DNA of 64,000 nt from contig CAPGDO010000003.1 in the NCBI GenBank assembly GCA_948616985.1, positions 62,001 through 126,000 of the forward strand. Reading direction: 5' to 3'. The notes under the pieces were generated by a model. The model made no database searches and had not been told where the DNA came from. It saw only the letters and a program-made list of their open reading frames with translations. How positions within the stretch are numbered: position 1 is the stretch's first letter; each line of letters begins with the position of its first letter. The translations under genes and the position numbers were made by a program. Source of the stretch: MGBC163016 sp910588905 (GTDB lineage: Bacteria > Actinomycetota > Coriobacteriia > Coriobacteriales > Eggerthellaceae). This document shows positions 16,956 through 26,600 of this stretch, one piece after another.

Positions 16956-18449
16956 CTATTCACCCGCCCTGAATGATGGCGCAACCTGTGCGCTTCCGTA
17001 GATCCGCTCCAATTCTGCCGCCACGCGCAGCATGTTCTCGTCCTTGAACGCGGGAGAGATCAATTGCACGCCGATGGGCAGTCCCGTATCAATTCCCGTT
17101 CCTACGGGCATGCTCATGCCGCCATTGCCCGCGATATTGATGGAGATGGTGAACATATCCGACAGATACATCTCCGCCGGGTCCGCTATCTCGCCGAACT
17201 TGAATGCCGTCCGCGGTGCGCAGGGAGCCAACAGGCAATCCACCTCCTGGAAGGCATTGGTGTAATCCTGCGTGATGAGCGTGCGCACCTGCTGCGCCGG
17301 ATAGTAGTACTGCTCGTACACGCCTGCGGAGAGAAGATAGCTGCCCAGCATGATGCGCCGCCGGGCCTCCGGTCCGAATCCTTTCGACCGGCTGGCCTCG
17401 TACTGGCTGCCCAGATCCTTATGCCCCGGATCGCGATAGCCATAGCGAACGGAATCGAAGCGGGCCAGGTTGCTGAAGGCCTCACAGGGACCCAGCACGT
17501 AGTAAGCGCTGATGGCGGCCTTCGCGTTGGGGAGCTCCACCTCAGTGATATGCGCCCCGGCCTCTTCCAGTTTCTTCGCCGCTTCTTCCACCTTCTGCCG
17601 CACCTCAGCGGAGAGCCCCTGGGCATCCAAGAACGCGGGCACGATGCCGATCCGCATGCCCTTCACGCCTTCATCCAGGTTGGCGGTGAAGTCAGTCTGG
17701 ATGGGCTGGGAGGTGCAATCCAGCGGGTCCTTGCCACAGATGGCGTTCATGACCAAGGCTGCGTCCTCCACCGTGCGGGCGAAAGGACCCACCTGATCAA
17801 GGGAGGAGCCGAAAGCCACGATGCCGTAGCGAGAGACCATGCCATAGGTGGGCTTCACTCCCACCACACCGCAGAAGGAAGCAGGTTGACGGATAGAACC
17901 ACCCGTGTCGGAGCCCAAGGACACCGGCACCATCCCCGCAGCCACGGCTGCCGCGCTACCACCCGAAGAGCCCCCAGGCACACGGCCCAAGTCCCATGGG
18001 TTATGGGTGGGACCGAAGGCGCTGGTCTCCGTGGAAGACCCGAAGGCGAACTCGTCCATGTTGAGCTTGCCCAAGGGCACTGCCCCCGCCTCAAGCGTCT
18101 TCGCTACGCAGGTGGCCGTATAGGGAGATACATAGCTTTCCAGCATGGCTGAGGAGCAGGTGGTATGGGTCCCCTCCAGATTCATATTGTCCTTGTAACC
18201 CATGGGAACGCCCCTGAGCGCTCCCCCTTCGGAGAAGGCTCCCTGAGCTATCTGCTGGTCGATGGCCTGAGCCTGAGCCAGAGCGTTATCACGCGTCAGC
18301 TCTAGGAAGGCATGGACCTCCCTGTCTTCCTCTCCGATGACCGTCAATGCGGCCTCTGCCATCTCCTGGCAGGAGAATTCCTGGGCAGCCAAGCCGTCTT
18401 GGATCTGCCGGACGCTCATCTGTCCGAAGGGTATGCCCAGAGAGCTCAT
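16956..18449 (-). CDS. gatA: Glutamyl-tRNA(Gln) amidotransferase subunit A
   Basis: The 497-residue amidase-signature enzyme hydrolyses glutamine and channels ammonia to GatB. The catalytic triad is visible as Lys86 (MGYKDNM), Ser161 (RVPGGSSGGSAAA) and Ser185 (GSDTGGSIRQPA). Further family motifs are LGKLNMDEFAFGSS and the C-terminal FTISINIAGNGGMSMPVG and GLPIGVQLI. The ATG at 18449 shares one base with the gatC stop (TGATG); a GTG three bases earlier is in frame but less likely. The gene order gatC-gatA-gatB with overlaps of one base or gaps of one base guarantees equal synthesis of the heterotrimer. Confidence 0.96.
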   Translation of the reverse strand: MSSLGIPFGQMSVRQIQDGLAAQEFSCQEMAEAALTVIGEEDREVHAFLELTRDNALAQAQAIDQQIAQGAFSEGGALRGVPMGYKDNMNLEGTHTTCSSAMLESYVSPYTATCVAKTLEAGAVPLGKLNMDEFAFGSSTETSAFGPTHNPWDLGRVPGGSSGGSAAAVAAGMVPVSLGSDTGGSIRQPASFCGVVGVKPTYGMVSRYGIVAFGSSLDQVGPFARTVEDAALVMNAICGKDPLDCTSQPIQTDFTANLDEGVKGMRIGIVPAFLDAQGLSAEVRQKVEEAAKKLEEAGAHITEVELPNAKAAISAYYVLGPCEAFSNLARFDSVRYGYRDPGHKDLGSQYEASRSKGFGPEARRRIMLGSYLLSAGVYEQYYYPAQQVRTLITQDYTNAFQEVDCLLAPCAPRTAFKFGEIADPAEMYLSDMFTISINIAGNGGMSMPVGTGIDTGLPIGVQLISPAFKDENMLRVAAELERIYGSAQVAPSFRAGE

Positions 18450-18763
18450 CACCGATCACCCCCATCCGAGAGGATGGCTGGGATGAGGAAGCACCCGTCC
18501 TGTTGTTGGGGCGCATTGCTCAAAGCCACCTCTTGGGTGAAGCTCCCATCCTCCCACGCGTCTTCGCGCATGACGTTGGATAAGCTCCCAATGGGATGGA
18601 ATGTGGGCTCCACGCCCTCAAGGTCATACTCCCGGATGATCTCCAGGCTGTCTATGATGGAATTCAGATCCACGGTCATCTGCGCCACCTCGTCTTCGGT
18701 CATGCCGATCCGGGTGTATTCCGCAATGCCGCGCACATCCGCTTCGGTAAGATGCTGCGTCAT
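18449..18763 (-). CDS. gatC: Glutamyl-tRNA(Gln) amidotransferase subunit C
   Basis: This 104-residue belt subunit wraps around the GatA-GatB interface and stabilises it. The usual pattern is seen: LTEADVRGIAEYTRIGMTEDEVAQM at the N-terminus, then the IIDSLEIIREYDLEGVEPTFHP segment containing the conserved acidic-Val-Pro turn, and a flexible C-terminal tail. The ATG at 18763 is preceded by AGGAGCCC. It is the first gene of the gatCAB operon; a TATCAT hexamer about 50 bases upstream could be the -10 element, next to a large stem-loop that ends the helicase transcript. Confidence 0.93.
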   Translation of the reverse strand: MTQHLTEADVRGIAEYTRIGMTEDEVAQMTVDLNSIIDSLEIIREYDLEGVEPTFHPIGSLSNVMREDAWEDGSFTQEVALSNAPQQQDGCFLIPAILSDGGDR

Positions 18764-18812
18764 GGGCTCCTGCTTTCTGATGCTTTTGCGAACCTGTTCA
18801 TGATATCGCAGT

Positions 18813-18845
18813 GAATTGGGCGGAACCGGGCTTTTCGCCCAATTC
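18813..18845 (-). terminator. Stem-loop between helicase gene and gatC
   Basis: A perfect ten-base stem (GAATTGGGCG with its complement) with a 13-base loop lies about 43 bases past the helicase stop. No U-run follows, so it may terminate weakly or protect the helicase mRNA 3' end; the gatC promoter would start just after it. Confidence 0.5.
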
Positions 18846-18887
18846 CCTCACCCGGCAGAGAAGGCGCCTAGATGCAGTCTTCGTACC

Positions 18888-20327
18888 CTATCGTCGCCCT
18901 CGACGGCCCGCGTCCGCTTGCCGAGCTGCCCGGTTCGCACGACCGGGACGCATATCCCGTCCACCGGACGCACCGCTCTTCGATCTGGACTGCTTCTGCT
19001 GAGAGGCCTTCCTCTTCGCGCTCTTCTTGGGAGCTCCGCCCTGCCGGTCAGCACCTCCGCCCTGCTGGCCGCCTTTCTTGCCTTGCCTGCCCCCTTGGCC
19101 CTTGCCCGTAGACCCGCTTTCCCGAACTTCGGTCCGTGGCTTCTTCGCCCGCGGGGGACGCTTTGCGCTCTGATGCTGCTGGGCCTTCGCCAAGGCTTCC
19201 TCTTCATTGAACGAGCTGATCTGCATCTCGGGGATATCCCGCTTGATCAACCGCTGGATGGCCTTGAGGTCGTCTGCGTTCTCGGGACTCACGAACGATA
19301 CTGCCCAACCGGTGCTCCCCGCGCGGCCCGTACGTCCGATGCGGTGGATGTAATCCTCCGGCTCATGGGGGATGTCGTAATTGACCACGTAGTTCACCGA
19401 ATCCACATCGATGCCCCGGGCCAATACGTCCGTAGCCACGATGACATCCGTCTTCCCTTCGGCGAAGCTATCCAAGGCGCGCTTGCGCTGATTCTGCGAA
19501 CGATCCGAATGGATGGCCGCCGCAGAGATGCCAGCCCGCTTCAAGCGACGGCTCACCGTATCGGCCCTATGGCGCGTGCGCACGAAGACGATGATGCGCG
19601 TACCGCCCTTCTCTTCAAGGAGGGTCCGCAGCAGCTCTGGCTTGGCAGCCTGGCTCACGGGGATGATGTACTGCTCCACCGTGTCCGCCGTTTCACCCTT
19701 ATGGGCAATCTGCACATAGGCCGGATCACGGAGGAGGTTGCCCACCTGACCCATGACGGAATCATCGATGGTGGCCGAGAAGAGGAGCGTTTGGCGGTCC
19801 TTGGGCGTAGCTCGCACGATCTTGCGCACCGCGGGCAAGAAGCCCATGTCCAGCATGCGGTCAGCTTCATCCAGCACGAGCACCTGCACAGAAGACAGAT
19901 CAGCAGCCCCCTGCTCCATGAGATCCATCAGCCGTCCCGGCGTGGCTATGAGCACGTCCACGCCGCGACGCAGCGCGTCGGTCTGGGGCGTGTAGGACAG
20001 GCCACCCACCACGGTGAGCACCCGGTGTCCTGTCTGCTTCGCCACCGCCTGGGCCACCTCGCCTATCTGGGTAGCCAATTCCCTCGTAGGTGTTATCACC
20101 AACAGAGAGGGGGCTGAGCCCTTCTTGCCTCGGGGCAGACCGTCCAGAGAGGGAAGCGTGAAAGCCGCCGTCTTACCCGTACCCGTCTTGGCGGCGGCGA
20201 CGATATCCCGCCCTTCCAAGACGTAGGGGATGGACTGCTCTTGAACGGGGGTAGGCTCAAGGTAGCCAAGCGCGCTCACTGCGCGCAGAATGGGCTCTGA
20301 TAAGCCCAGATCAGAAAATGATGTCAT
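18888..20327 (-). CDS. DEAD-box ATP-dependent RNA helicase
   Basis: The 479-residue protein is a RhlE/CsdA-like RNA helicase, likely for ribosome assembly or mRNA turnover. Motifs: Q-motif PTPVQEQSIP (25-34), Walker A AKTGTGKT (46-53), PTRELA (80-85), ATPGR, DEAD (153-156), SAT, and in the second RecA domain FVRTRHRAD, DVLARGIDVDSVNYVVNYD and HRIGRTGRAG. After about residue 395 comes a basic, Gly/Gln/Lys/Arg-rich low-complexity tail (runs such as GGQQGGGADRQGG) that probably binds RNA or drives condensation. The start MTSFSDLGLSEPIL at 20327 has an upstream AGGACATC; the longer frame to 20531 would overlap ychF and is not used. ychF ends 28 bases upstream, on the same strand. Confidence 0.95.
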   Translation of the reverse strand: MTSFSDLGLSEPILRAVSALGYLEPTPVQEQSIPYVLEGRDIVAAAKTGTGKTAAFTLPSLDGLPRGKKGSAPSLLVITPTRELATQIGEVAQAVAKQTGHRVLTVVGGLSYTPQTDALRRGVDVLIATPGRLMDLMEQGAADLSSVQVLVLDEADRMLDMGFLPAVRKIVRATPKDRQTLLFSATIDDSVMGQVGNLLRDPAYVQIAHKGETADTVEQYIIPVSQAAKPELLRTLLEEKGGTRIIVFVRTRHRADTVSRRLKRAGISAAAIHSDRSQNQRKRALDSFAEGKTDVIVATDVLARGIDVDSVNYVVNYDIPHEPEDYIHRIGRTGRAGSTGWAVSFVSPENADDLKAIQRLIKRDIPEMQISSFNEEEALAKAQQHQSAKRPPRAKKPRTEVRESGSTGKGQGGRQGKKGGQQGGGADRQGGAPKKSAKRKASQQKQSRSKSGASGGRDMRPGRANRAARQADAGRRGRR

Positions 20328-20355
20328 GAAATGATGTCCTAAATGTTCAGTTGTC

Positions 20356-21420
20356 TTAAACGTTGAATTTGAAGTGCATGACGTCGCCGTCCTGCACCAC
20401 GTAATCCTTGCCTTCCTGGCGAAGCGTTCCGGTCTCGCGGCAGCCCTTCTCACCGCCATTGGCAACATAGTCTTCGAAGGATGCCGTTTCGGCCTTGATG
20501 AAGCCGCGCTCGAAATCAGAATGGATGACACCGGCCGCCTGGGGCGCCTTCGCGCCTACAGGCACGGTCCAGGCACGGCTTTCCGTCTCACCGCTGGTGA
20601 AGAACGATTGCAGCCCCAAGAGCGCATAGGCCTCACGCACCAAGCGCGCCAGGCCGCTCTCCTCAAGGCCCATGGCTTCCAGGTACTCCGCCGCCTCTGA
20701 CGGATCCAACTCCGCAAGATCCGCTTCCACCTTCGCTGAGATAGGCACAGGAGCCAGGCCGTCGATCTCAGGCAGATCGGCATCCAGCTGATCCTCGTCC
20801 ACATTCGCCATATAGAGCATGGGCTTCATGGTGAGCAGGTGCAGCTCATAGACCGCTTCCTGCTCCTCCTCATCCAACCCCAAGGTGCGGGCACGGTGCC
20901 CCTCATTGAGCCCCTCGAGCACCTTGCGGGCCGCATCCAGCTTCTTCTGGGCTGCCTTATCGCGCTTCGCCTCCTTCTCAAGGCGCGGAAGGGCTTTCTC
21001 CACCGTGGCGATGTCCGCCAAGATGAGCTCGGTCTTGATGGTCTCCACATCAGAGAGGGCATCCACCTTGCCTGCCACATGGACCACATCGGGATCGGAG
21101 AAGAAGCGGACCACTTCGCAGATGGCATCGGTCTCGCGGATGTTCGCCAGGAATTGGTTACCCAAGCCCTCCCCCTGGCTGGCCCCAGCCACCAAACCGG
21201 CGATATCCACGAACTCCACCGTTGCAGGCACGATCTTCGCCGGGTTGTCGATCTTCGCCAGCTCATCCAAACGGCTATCCGGTACCGGTACGATACCCAC
21301 GTTGGGCTCGATGGTAGCGAAGGGATAGTTGGCAGCCAAGCCACCCTTGTTAGTGAGCGCCGTGAACAACGTGGACTTGCCCACGTTCGGCAAACCTACG
21401 ATCCCGATGGAAAGAGCCAT
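20356..21420 (-). CDS. ychF: YchF/OLA1 family ribosome-associated ATPase
   Basis: This 354-residue P-loop protein of the Obg superfamily prefers ATP over GTP and associates with ribosomes. It is implicated in translation of leaderless messages and in oxidative-stress control. Seen: G1 GLPNVGKST (residues 8-16), G3 DIAGLVAGASQGEGLGN, the altered G4 YMANVDEDQ in place of NKxD, which explains ATP preference, the coiled-coil insertion near 130-170, and the C-terminal TGS domain ending DYVVQDGDVMHFKFNV. Length and domain order are normal. It follows the symporter gene by 13 bases and precedes the helicase by 28, so the three may be co-transcribed. Confidence 0.96.
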   Translation of the reverse strand: MALSIGIVGLPNVGKSTLFTALTNKGGLAANYPFATIEPNVGIVPVPDSRLDELAKIDNPAKIVPATVEFVDIAGLVAGASQGEGLGNQFLANIRETDAICEVVRFFSDPDVVHVAGKVDALSDVETIKTELILADIATVEKALPRLEKEAKRDKAAQKKLDAARKVLEGLNEGHRARTLGLDEEEQEAVYELHLLTMKPMLYMANVDEDQLDADLPEIDGLAPVPISAKVEADLAELDPSEAAEYLEAMGLEESGLARLVREAYALLGLQSFFTSGETESRAWTVPVGAKAPQAAGVIHSDFERGFIKAETASFEDYVANGGEKGCRETGTLRQEGKDYVVQDGDVMHFKFNV

Positions 21421-21433
21421 GCGAAGATCCTCT

Positions 21434-22849
21434 CTACAGCGATATCATCCCCGCCGTGTTCATGACGTAAGCCACCAAGATGACCACCACGAACACCGGC
21501 GCTATGTACTTGATCATGACCACGAACAGCTTCTCGCCCGTGAACTTGCTGGATTGCTTGATCTCAGTGATGAGCGTCTTCGGCTTGATGATCCAACCCA
21601 CGAAGATGCAGGTGAGCAACGCCACGATGGGCATCATGATGGTATTGGACAGGAAGTCGAAGAAGTCCAGCAGCTGGGAATCCTGATACTCCCCGATCCC
21701 GAAGAGAGAATACATCAGGTCCACCGAGAGCAGTTCGTTATACCCCAGGTTCACGATGGTAGCCATGATGACGATGAACACCGTGCATACCAGAATGGCG
21801 AATGTGCGCCCCTTCTTGGTAGCATCATCCACGATAGAGACCAGCGTCTCGAACAGCGAGATGCAGCTGGTGAGCGCAGCGAAGAACACAAGGGCGAAGA
21901 AGAGGAACCCTACCACGTTCGCCGCGAATCCGAATCCGAGGAACACCTGAGGGAGCACGCCGAACATGAGACCGGGACCAGCCGTGGTGGCCACAGCCTC
22001 GCCGCTCCCCTGCACGGCAACTGCCGCCGGGATGATCATGAGGCCAGCCAGGATGGCGATGCCCGTATCGAAGAGCTCGATGCGGCGCACGGAATGCTCC
22101 AGGTCCTCCTTCTTCGAGAAATAGGAACCGTAGGTGATCATGATGCCCATAGCCAATGACAGGCTGAAGAACATCTGGCCCATAGCGGCCACTACCAGCT
22201 CTGCGCTGAACTTGCTGAAGTCCGGGATCAGATAGTACGCAAGGCCGTCCAAGGCACCGGGCAATGTGAGCGCGAATACAGAGATGATGACGGCCATGAT
22301 GATGAGGGCCGGCATCAGCACCTTGTTGACACGCTCGATGCCGCGCTTCACGCCGAAGGCCACGACCGCCACCACGCAGGCGATGAAGATGAACATCCAG
22401 AGATAGCTCTCAGCGTTCTGCAGGATGAAGCCGCCGAAGAACTCCCCATCAGCGATCTGCGATGCAGGCTGCACCACATAGGCAGCCATGTATTTGGTCA
22501 CCCAACCGCCGATGAGCGCGTAATAGGGCGTGATGATGAACGGTACCGCGGACGCCAAGATGCCGATGATGGTGAACTTCTTGCCGAAGGCCCGGAACGC
22601 GCCGATGGCGGATTGCCCCGTCATCCGGCCGAGAGCCGTTTCTGCCATCATGAGCGCGAAGCCGAAGGTCACCACCAGGATGATGTAGGTGATGAGGAAC
22701 GCGCCGCCGCCATATTTCGCTGCCAGATACGGGAACCTCCACAGGTTCCCCAAGCCCACCGCAGAGGCCGCGGCTGCCAGGATGAATCCCCATTTGCCGG
22801 ACCAGGAGGCACGGGCAGGGGCTGTTTCAGTAGATGTTGAGTTCGTCAT
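21434..22849 (-). CDS. Neurotransmitter:sodium symporter (SNF) family transporter
   Basis: The 471-residue membrane protein is a LeuT-fold Na+-coupled symporter, probably for an amino acid. Seen: the N-terminal Na+-site helix GFILAAAASAVGLGNLWRFPYLA (about 16-40, with the broken helix 1 at GNLWRFP), GGWVTKYMAAYVV, and the helix-6 region FFSLSLAMGIMITYGSYF with its unwound GI. Eleven to twelve hydrophobic segments end at about residue 468. A charged, disordered N-terminus of about 12 residues precedes helix 1. The substrate cannot be inferred. It sits between truA and ychF on the same strand, 13 bases before ychF; whether this neighbourhood is functional or accidental is unclear. Confidence 0.93.
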   Translation of the reverse strand: MTNSTSTETAPARASWSGKWGFILAAAASAVGLGNLWRFPYLAAKYGGGAFLITYIILVVTFGFALMMAETALGRMTGQSAIGAFRAFGKKFTIIGILASAVPFIITPYYALIGGWVTKYMAAYVVQPASQIADGEFFGGFILQNAESYLWMFIFIACVVAVVAFGVKRGIERVNKVLMPALIIMAVIISVFALTLPGALDGLAYYLIPDFSKFSAELVVAAMGQMFFSLSLAMGIMITYGSYFSKKEDLEHSVRRIELFDTGIAILAGLMIIPAAVAVQGSGEAVATTAGPGLMFGVLPQVFLGFGFAANVVGFLFFALVFFAALTSCISLFETLVSIVDDATKKGRTFAILVCTVFIVIMATIVNLGYNELLSVDLMYSLFGIGEYQDSQLLDFFDFLSNTIMMPIVALLTCIFVGWIIKPKTLITEIKQSSKFTGEKLFVVMIKYIAPVFVVVILVAYVMNTAGMISL

Positions 22850-22897
22850 AGCTTGATCCTTGGATCGGAAGGTGCAGAGCGGCGTAGATTATACGGT

Positions 22898-23665
22898 TCA
22901 GTACTCCACATCCCACAGAACGAGACCCTTGGCGGGCGCGTTCTCCCCGGCAGCGGAGCGATTCCTCGCGCGAAGCGCCTCAGCCACCCACCCAGCGGGC
23001 TTCGTCCCCTTCCCTACATTCACCAGCGTGCCCACCATAGCGCGCACCATGGAATGGAGGAATGCATTGCCGCGCACCTTCACGAAGAGGAGATCCTCGC
23101 CGAATGCACAGCATTCATGGAAGGAGATCTCATCCACATAGCGAAAGGTCCTCCGGCCTTCGGCCGAGGCAGCCAAGCAGAAGCTCTTGAAGTCATGCTC
23201 CCCTATCAGATGGGCGGCACCTGCGCGCATGGCATCCACATCCAACGGCTTCTTCACATGCCATGCGAAGGCATCGGTGAAGATGGGTGGATATTCGCGA
23301 TTGAAGATGAAGTAGCGGTATTCGCGTATCTTCGCATCGAAGCGAGCCGAGAATCCAGGGGTGCGCTCATCCACAGAGCGCACTGAGATGCCGTCATGGG
23401 TGAGCGCATTCAGAGAGCGCAGGAACGGTGCCGGTTTGCGGCCCGCCATCTCCTCCGGTCGCACATCGAAGCTCACCACCTGGGACCGAGCGTGCACACC
23501 TGCATCCGTGCGCCCCGCGCAGATGACCTCTATGGGACGCCGGAAGAGCGTGCCCAGAGCACTTTCCACATCCCCTTGCACCGTGAGCCGACCCGGCTGC
23601 CGAGCGAACCCCGCGAAGGGTGCACCGTTATAGGCCAAGGTCAGTGAATAGGTTCGCTGGTCCAT
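22898..23665 (-). CDS. truA: tRNA pseudouridine(38-40) synthase
   Basis: The 255-residue enzyme isomerises uridines 38-40 in the anticodon arm of many tRNAs. Catalytic Asp54 is in CAGRTDAGVHARSQV. Other family motifs are LTLAYNGAPFAGFARQP, FSARFDAKIREYRYFI, HDFKSFC and FVKVRGNAFLHSMVRAMVGTLVNVG. It begins 16 bases after dnaE and ends 48 bases before the symporter. In many Gram-positive bacteria truA closes the ribosomal alpha-operon cluster after rplQ and the ecf genes; here dnaE is inserted between ecfT and truA. Length is normal and no domain is missing. Confidence 0.96.
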   Translation of the reverse strand: MDQRTYSLTLAYNGAPFAGFARQPGRLTVQGDVESALGTLFRRPIEVICAGRTDAGVHARSQVVSFDVRPEEMAGRKPAPFLRSLNALTHDGISVRSVDERTPGFSARFDAKIREYRYFIFNREYPPIFTDAFAWHVKKPLDVDAMRAGAAHLIGEHDFKSFCLAASAEGRRTFRYVDEISFHECCAFGEDLLFVKVRGNAFLHSMVRAMVGTLVNVGKGTKPAGWVAEALRARNRSAAGENAPAKGLVLWDVEY

Positions 23666-23681
23666 GCGCTCGCAAGATATA

Positions 23682-26600
23682 TCAGGCCACCACGCGTCCG
23701 AAGAGGCGGGATATCTCCGTCTTCAGCACGCTGTTCTGGGAATCAACGGTGACGGGAAGCTCTGCACGGAACTTGCGGCCATCGGCCTGACGTACCATCA
23801 AGACCACGCCATCTCTGCCCGGGAACGAATTCAGGATGGAGTTCAGCCGCTGAGAGCGCGCTGCATCGAATTCCTTGGACTCCAGTCGGATCACCAGATG
23901 CCCCGGCCCGCGCCGGGTTGCCTGGCTCTCATCCAGTTCCAGCTCTTCCACCTCATAGGCGATGATCTGATTGCCGCGATCAGACACCTCGAACTTGCCC
24001 TTGATCTTGATGACCGCATCCTCATGGATCATCTGCGCGTACTTCGCATGATCGAACAGGATGCAATCCACCATACCCGTTGCGTCTTCCAACTGGAACG
24101 TTGCCATGTTGGTCCCGCGCTTGGTGGGCTTGATGACCACAGTTGACACCAACCCTACGAAGGTGGCGGATTTCAGATCAGAGTGACGCTCAGCCAGCTC
24201 GCCCATGGTGTGCTTCGTGATCTTCGACATCATCTCCTCGTAGGGCTCCAACGGATGCCCCGTGACATAGATGCCCATGATGTCCTTCTCGTTGCGCAAG
24301 AGCTCCCGCTGGGACCACTCCACCCCGTCTGGCTCCGGCACCTTCATCTCGAAGCCGGAATCCTCAACGTCGCCGAACATGTCGAACATGGTGACCTGAC
24401 CCTGGCTGGCGTCCTTCTGGCGCTTCTGAGCCTCTTCCAGAAGGGGCGTTTCCTCAAGGAAGTACATCAGCTGCTTGCGGGTATAGCCGCAAGAATCGAA
24501 GGTGCCCCCCTTGATGAGAGCGTCGATGGCCTTGCGGTTCACGGTCTTCAGATCCACCCGGGAGACGAGGTCGTGGAGGTTCTTGTAGGGACCGCCTTTA
24601 TCCCGCTCGGCGATGATGACCTCAGCCACATTGCGCCCGATGCCGCGCACGCCCATGAGCCCGAAGCGGATGCCGTCTTCCACCGGCGTGAATTCGATGT
24701 TGGAGCCGTTGATGTCTGGCGGCAGCACCGGCGTGCCATTATGGTTGCAACTGGCGATATAGCGGATAAGGCGGTCGGTCTTGCCCATATAGCTGGAGAG
24801 GACCGCAGCCATGTAATCATTGGGATAGTAGGCTTTGAGATAGGCTGTGCGCATGACCAGGATGGCATAGGCGGCAGAGTGGGATTTGTTGAACGCGTAC
24901 TTCGCGAACTTCTCAGCGTCATCCCAGATCTGGAGCGCGATATCCTTGGAGAACCCATTCGCATCGGCACCGCTCTCCCAGTCAGCCTTGAGCTCCTGCA
25001 TGACCTCGAGCTTCTTCTTGCCCATGGCCTTGCGAAGCTTGTCCGCTTTACCCGCAGAGAAGCCGGACATGGCCATGGAGATCTGCATGATCTGCTCTTG
25101 GTAGACCATGGTGCCGTAGGTCTCTTCCAAGATGGGCCGCAGGCGGTCATCATAGTAATGGATGGCCTTGCGCCCGCTGGCCACCTCCACGTAGTCATCG
25201 ACCATGCCGGATTCCAAGGGGCCCGGCCGGTTGAGAGCGATGGAAGCCACGATGTCAGAGAAGCGCTTCGGGGGCAGGCGCTTGAAGAGGCTCACATACA
25301 GCGCACCTTCCACCTGGAAGAGGCCGTCCATGTTGCCGCTGCGCATGAGCGCGAAGGCCTTCTCGTCATCAGTGGGGATCTCCTCGGGTACGATCTTCTT
25401 GCCTGTGCGTTTGTAGACGTTCTCGCAAGCCCGCGAGAGCACGCCCAAGGTGCGCAAACCCAAGAAGTCCATCTTGAGCAAGCCCAGTTCCGGAGTGTAG
25501 TGACCATCGAACTGGGTGATGATGCCGCCGCCCTTCGTATCCCGCTTCATGGGAACGTGATCGGACATGGGATCACGGCAGATGATGGTGGCACAAGCAT
25601 GGACGCCTTCGCCACGCACATTGCCCTCGATGGACAGTGCTGCGTCCAGCACGGCCTTCACTTCGGGTTCGTTGTCGTAGGCGGCCTGCATCTCCAGATT
25701 CTTCTGCATGGCCTCTTTGATGGTGATGCCCAGCTCATCCGGGATCATCTTGGAGACACGCTCACCCAAAGAGAAGGGGTAGCCCAGCACGCGAGCTGAG
25801 TCCTTTACGGCATTGCGCGCTTGGAGCTTGCCGAAGGTGATGACGCCCGCCACGTGATCTTCGCCATAGACGTCTTTGATATGCTCGATGACCTCGCCGC
25901 GGCGCTCATCGTCGAAGTCGACGTCGATATCAGGCATCTCCACGCGCTCAGGAGAAAGGAAGCGCTCGAACAGCAATCCGTTGGATAAGGGGTCCAGATC
26001 CGTGATGCCCATGGCGTAGGCCACGATAGCCCCTGCAGCCGAACCACGTCCCGGTCCTACGCCGATACCCTGGCTACGGGCCCATTCGATGTACTCCTGC
26101 ACGATGAGGAAGTAGGCCGGGAAGCCCTGCTGGATGATGATGCCCATCTCATAATCAGCCCGCTCCTGTGCCTCTGGGGGCACCGGTAGGCCGTAGCGCT
26201 TCTCCAGACCCTCTTGGACGCGCTTGCGGAACCAGCTCTCATCCGTCTCCCCTTCAGGCAACGGGAACCGCGGGAGGATGGTCTCATCCTCTATCTCAAC
26301 GTTGCATTTCTCTGCTATCTCAACGGTGGTGTCGCAGGCTTCAGGGAAGTCCTTGAGGGCTTCGCGCATCTCCTCTTCGGTCTTCATATAGAACTGATCG
26401 TTGGGGAAGCGCATGCGATCAGGATCGTCCAGATTGCGCTTCATGCCGATGCACATCATGACGTCCTGAGCCCGGGCATCCTCTTGCAGCAAGTAGTGGA
26501 AATCGTTCGTAGCGATGGTCTTGATGCCCGCCGCCTTCGCCACCTCTGTCAGTTGATGGTTGAGCTGGGTCTGGGTCTTGCCGGAATCGGTCTTGATGCC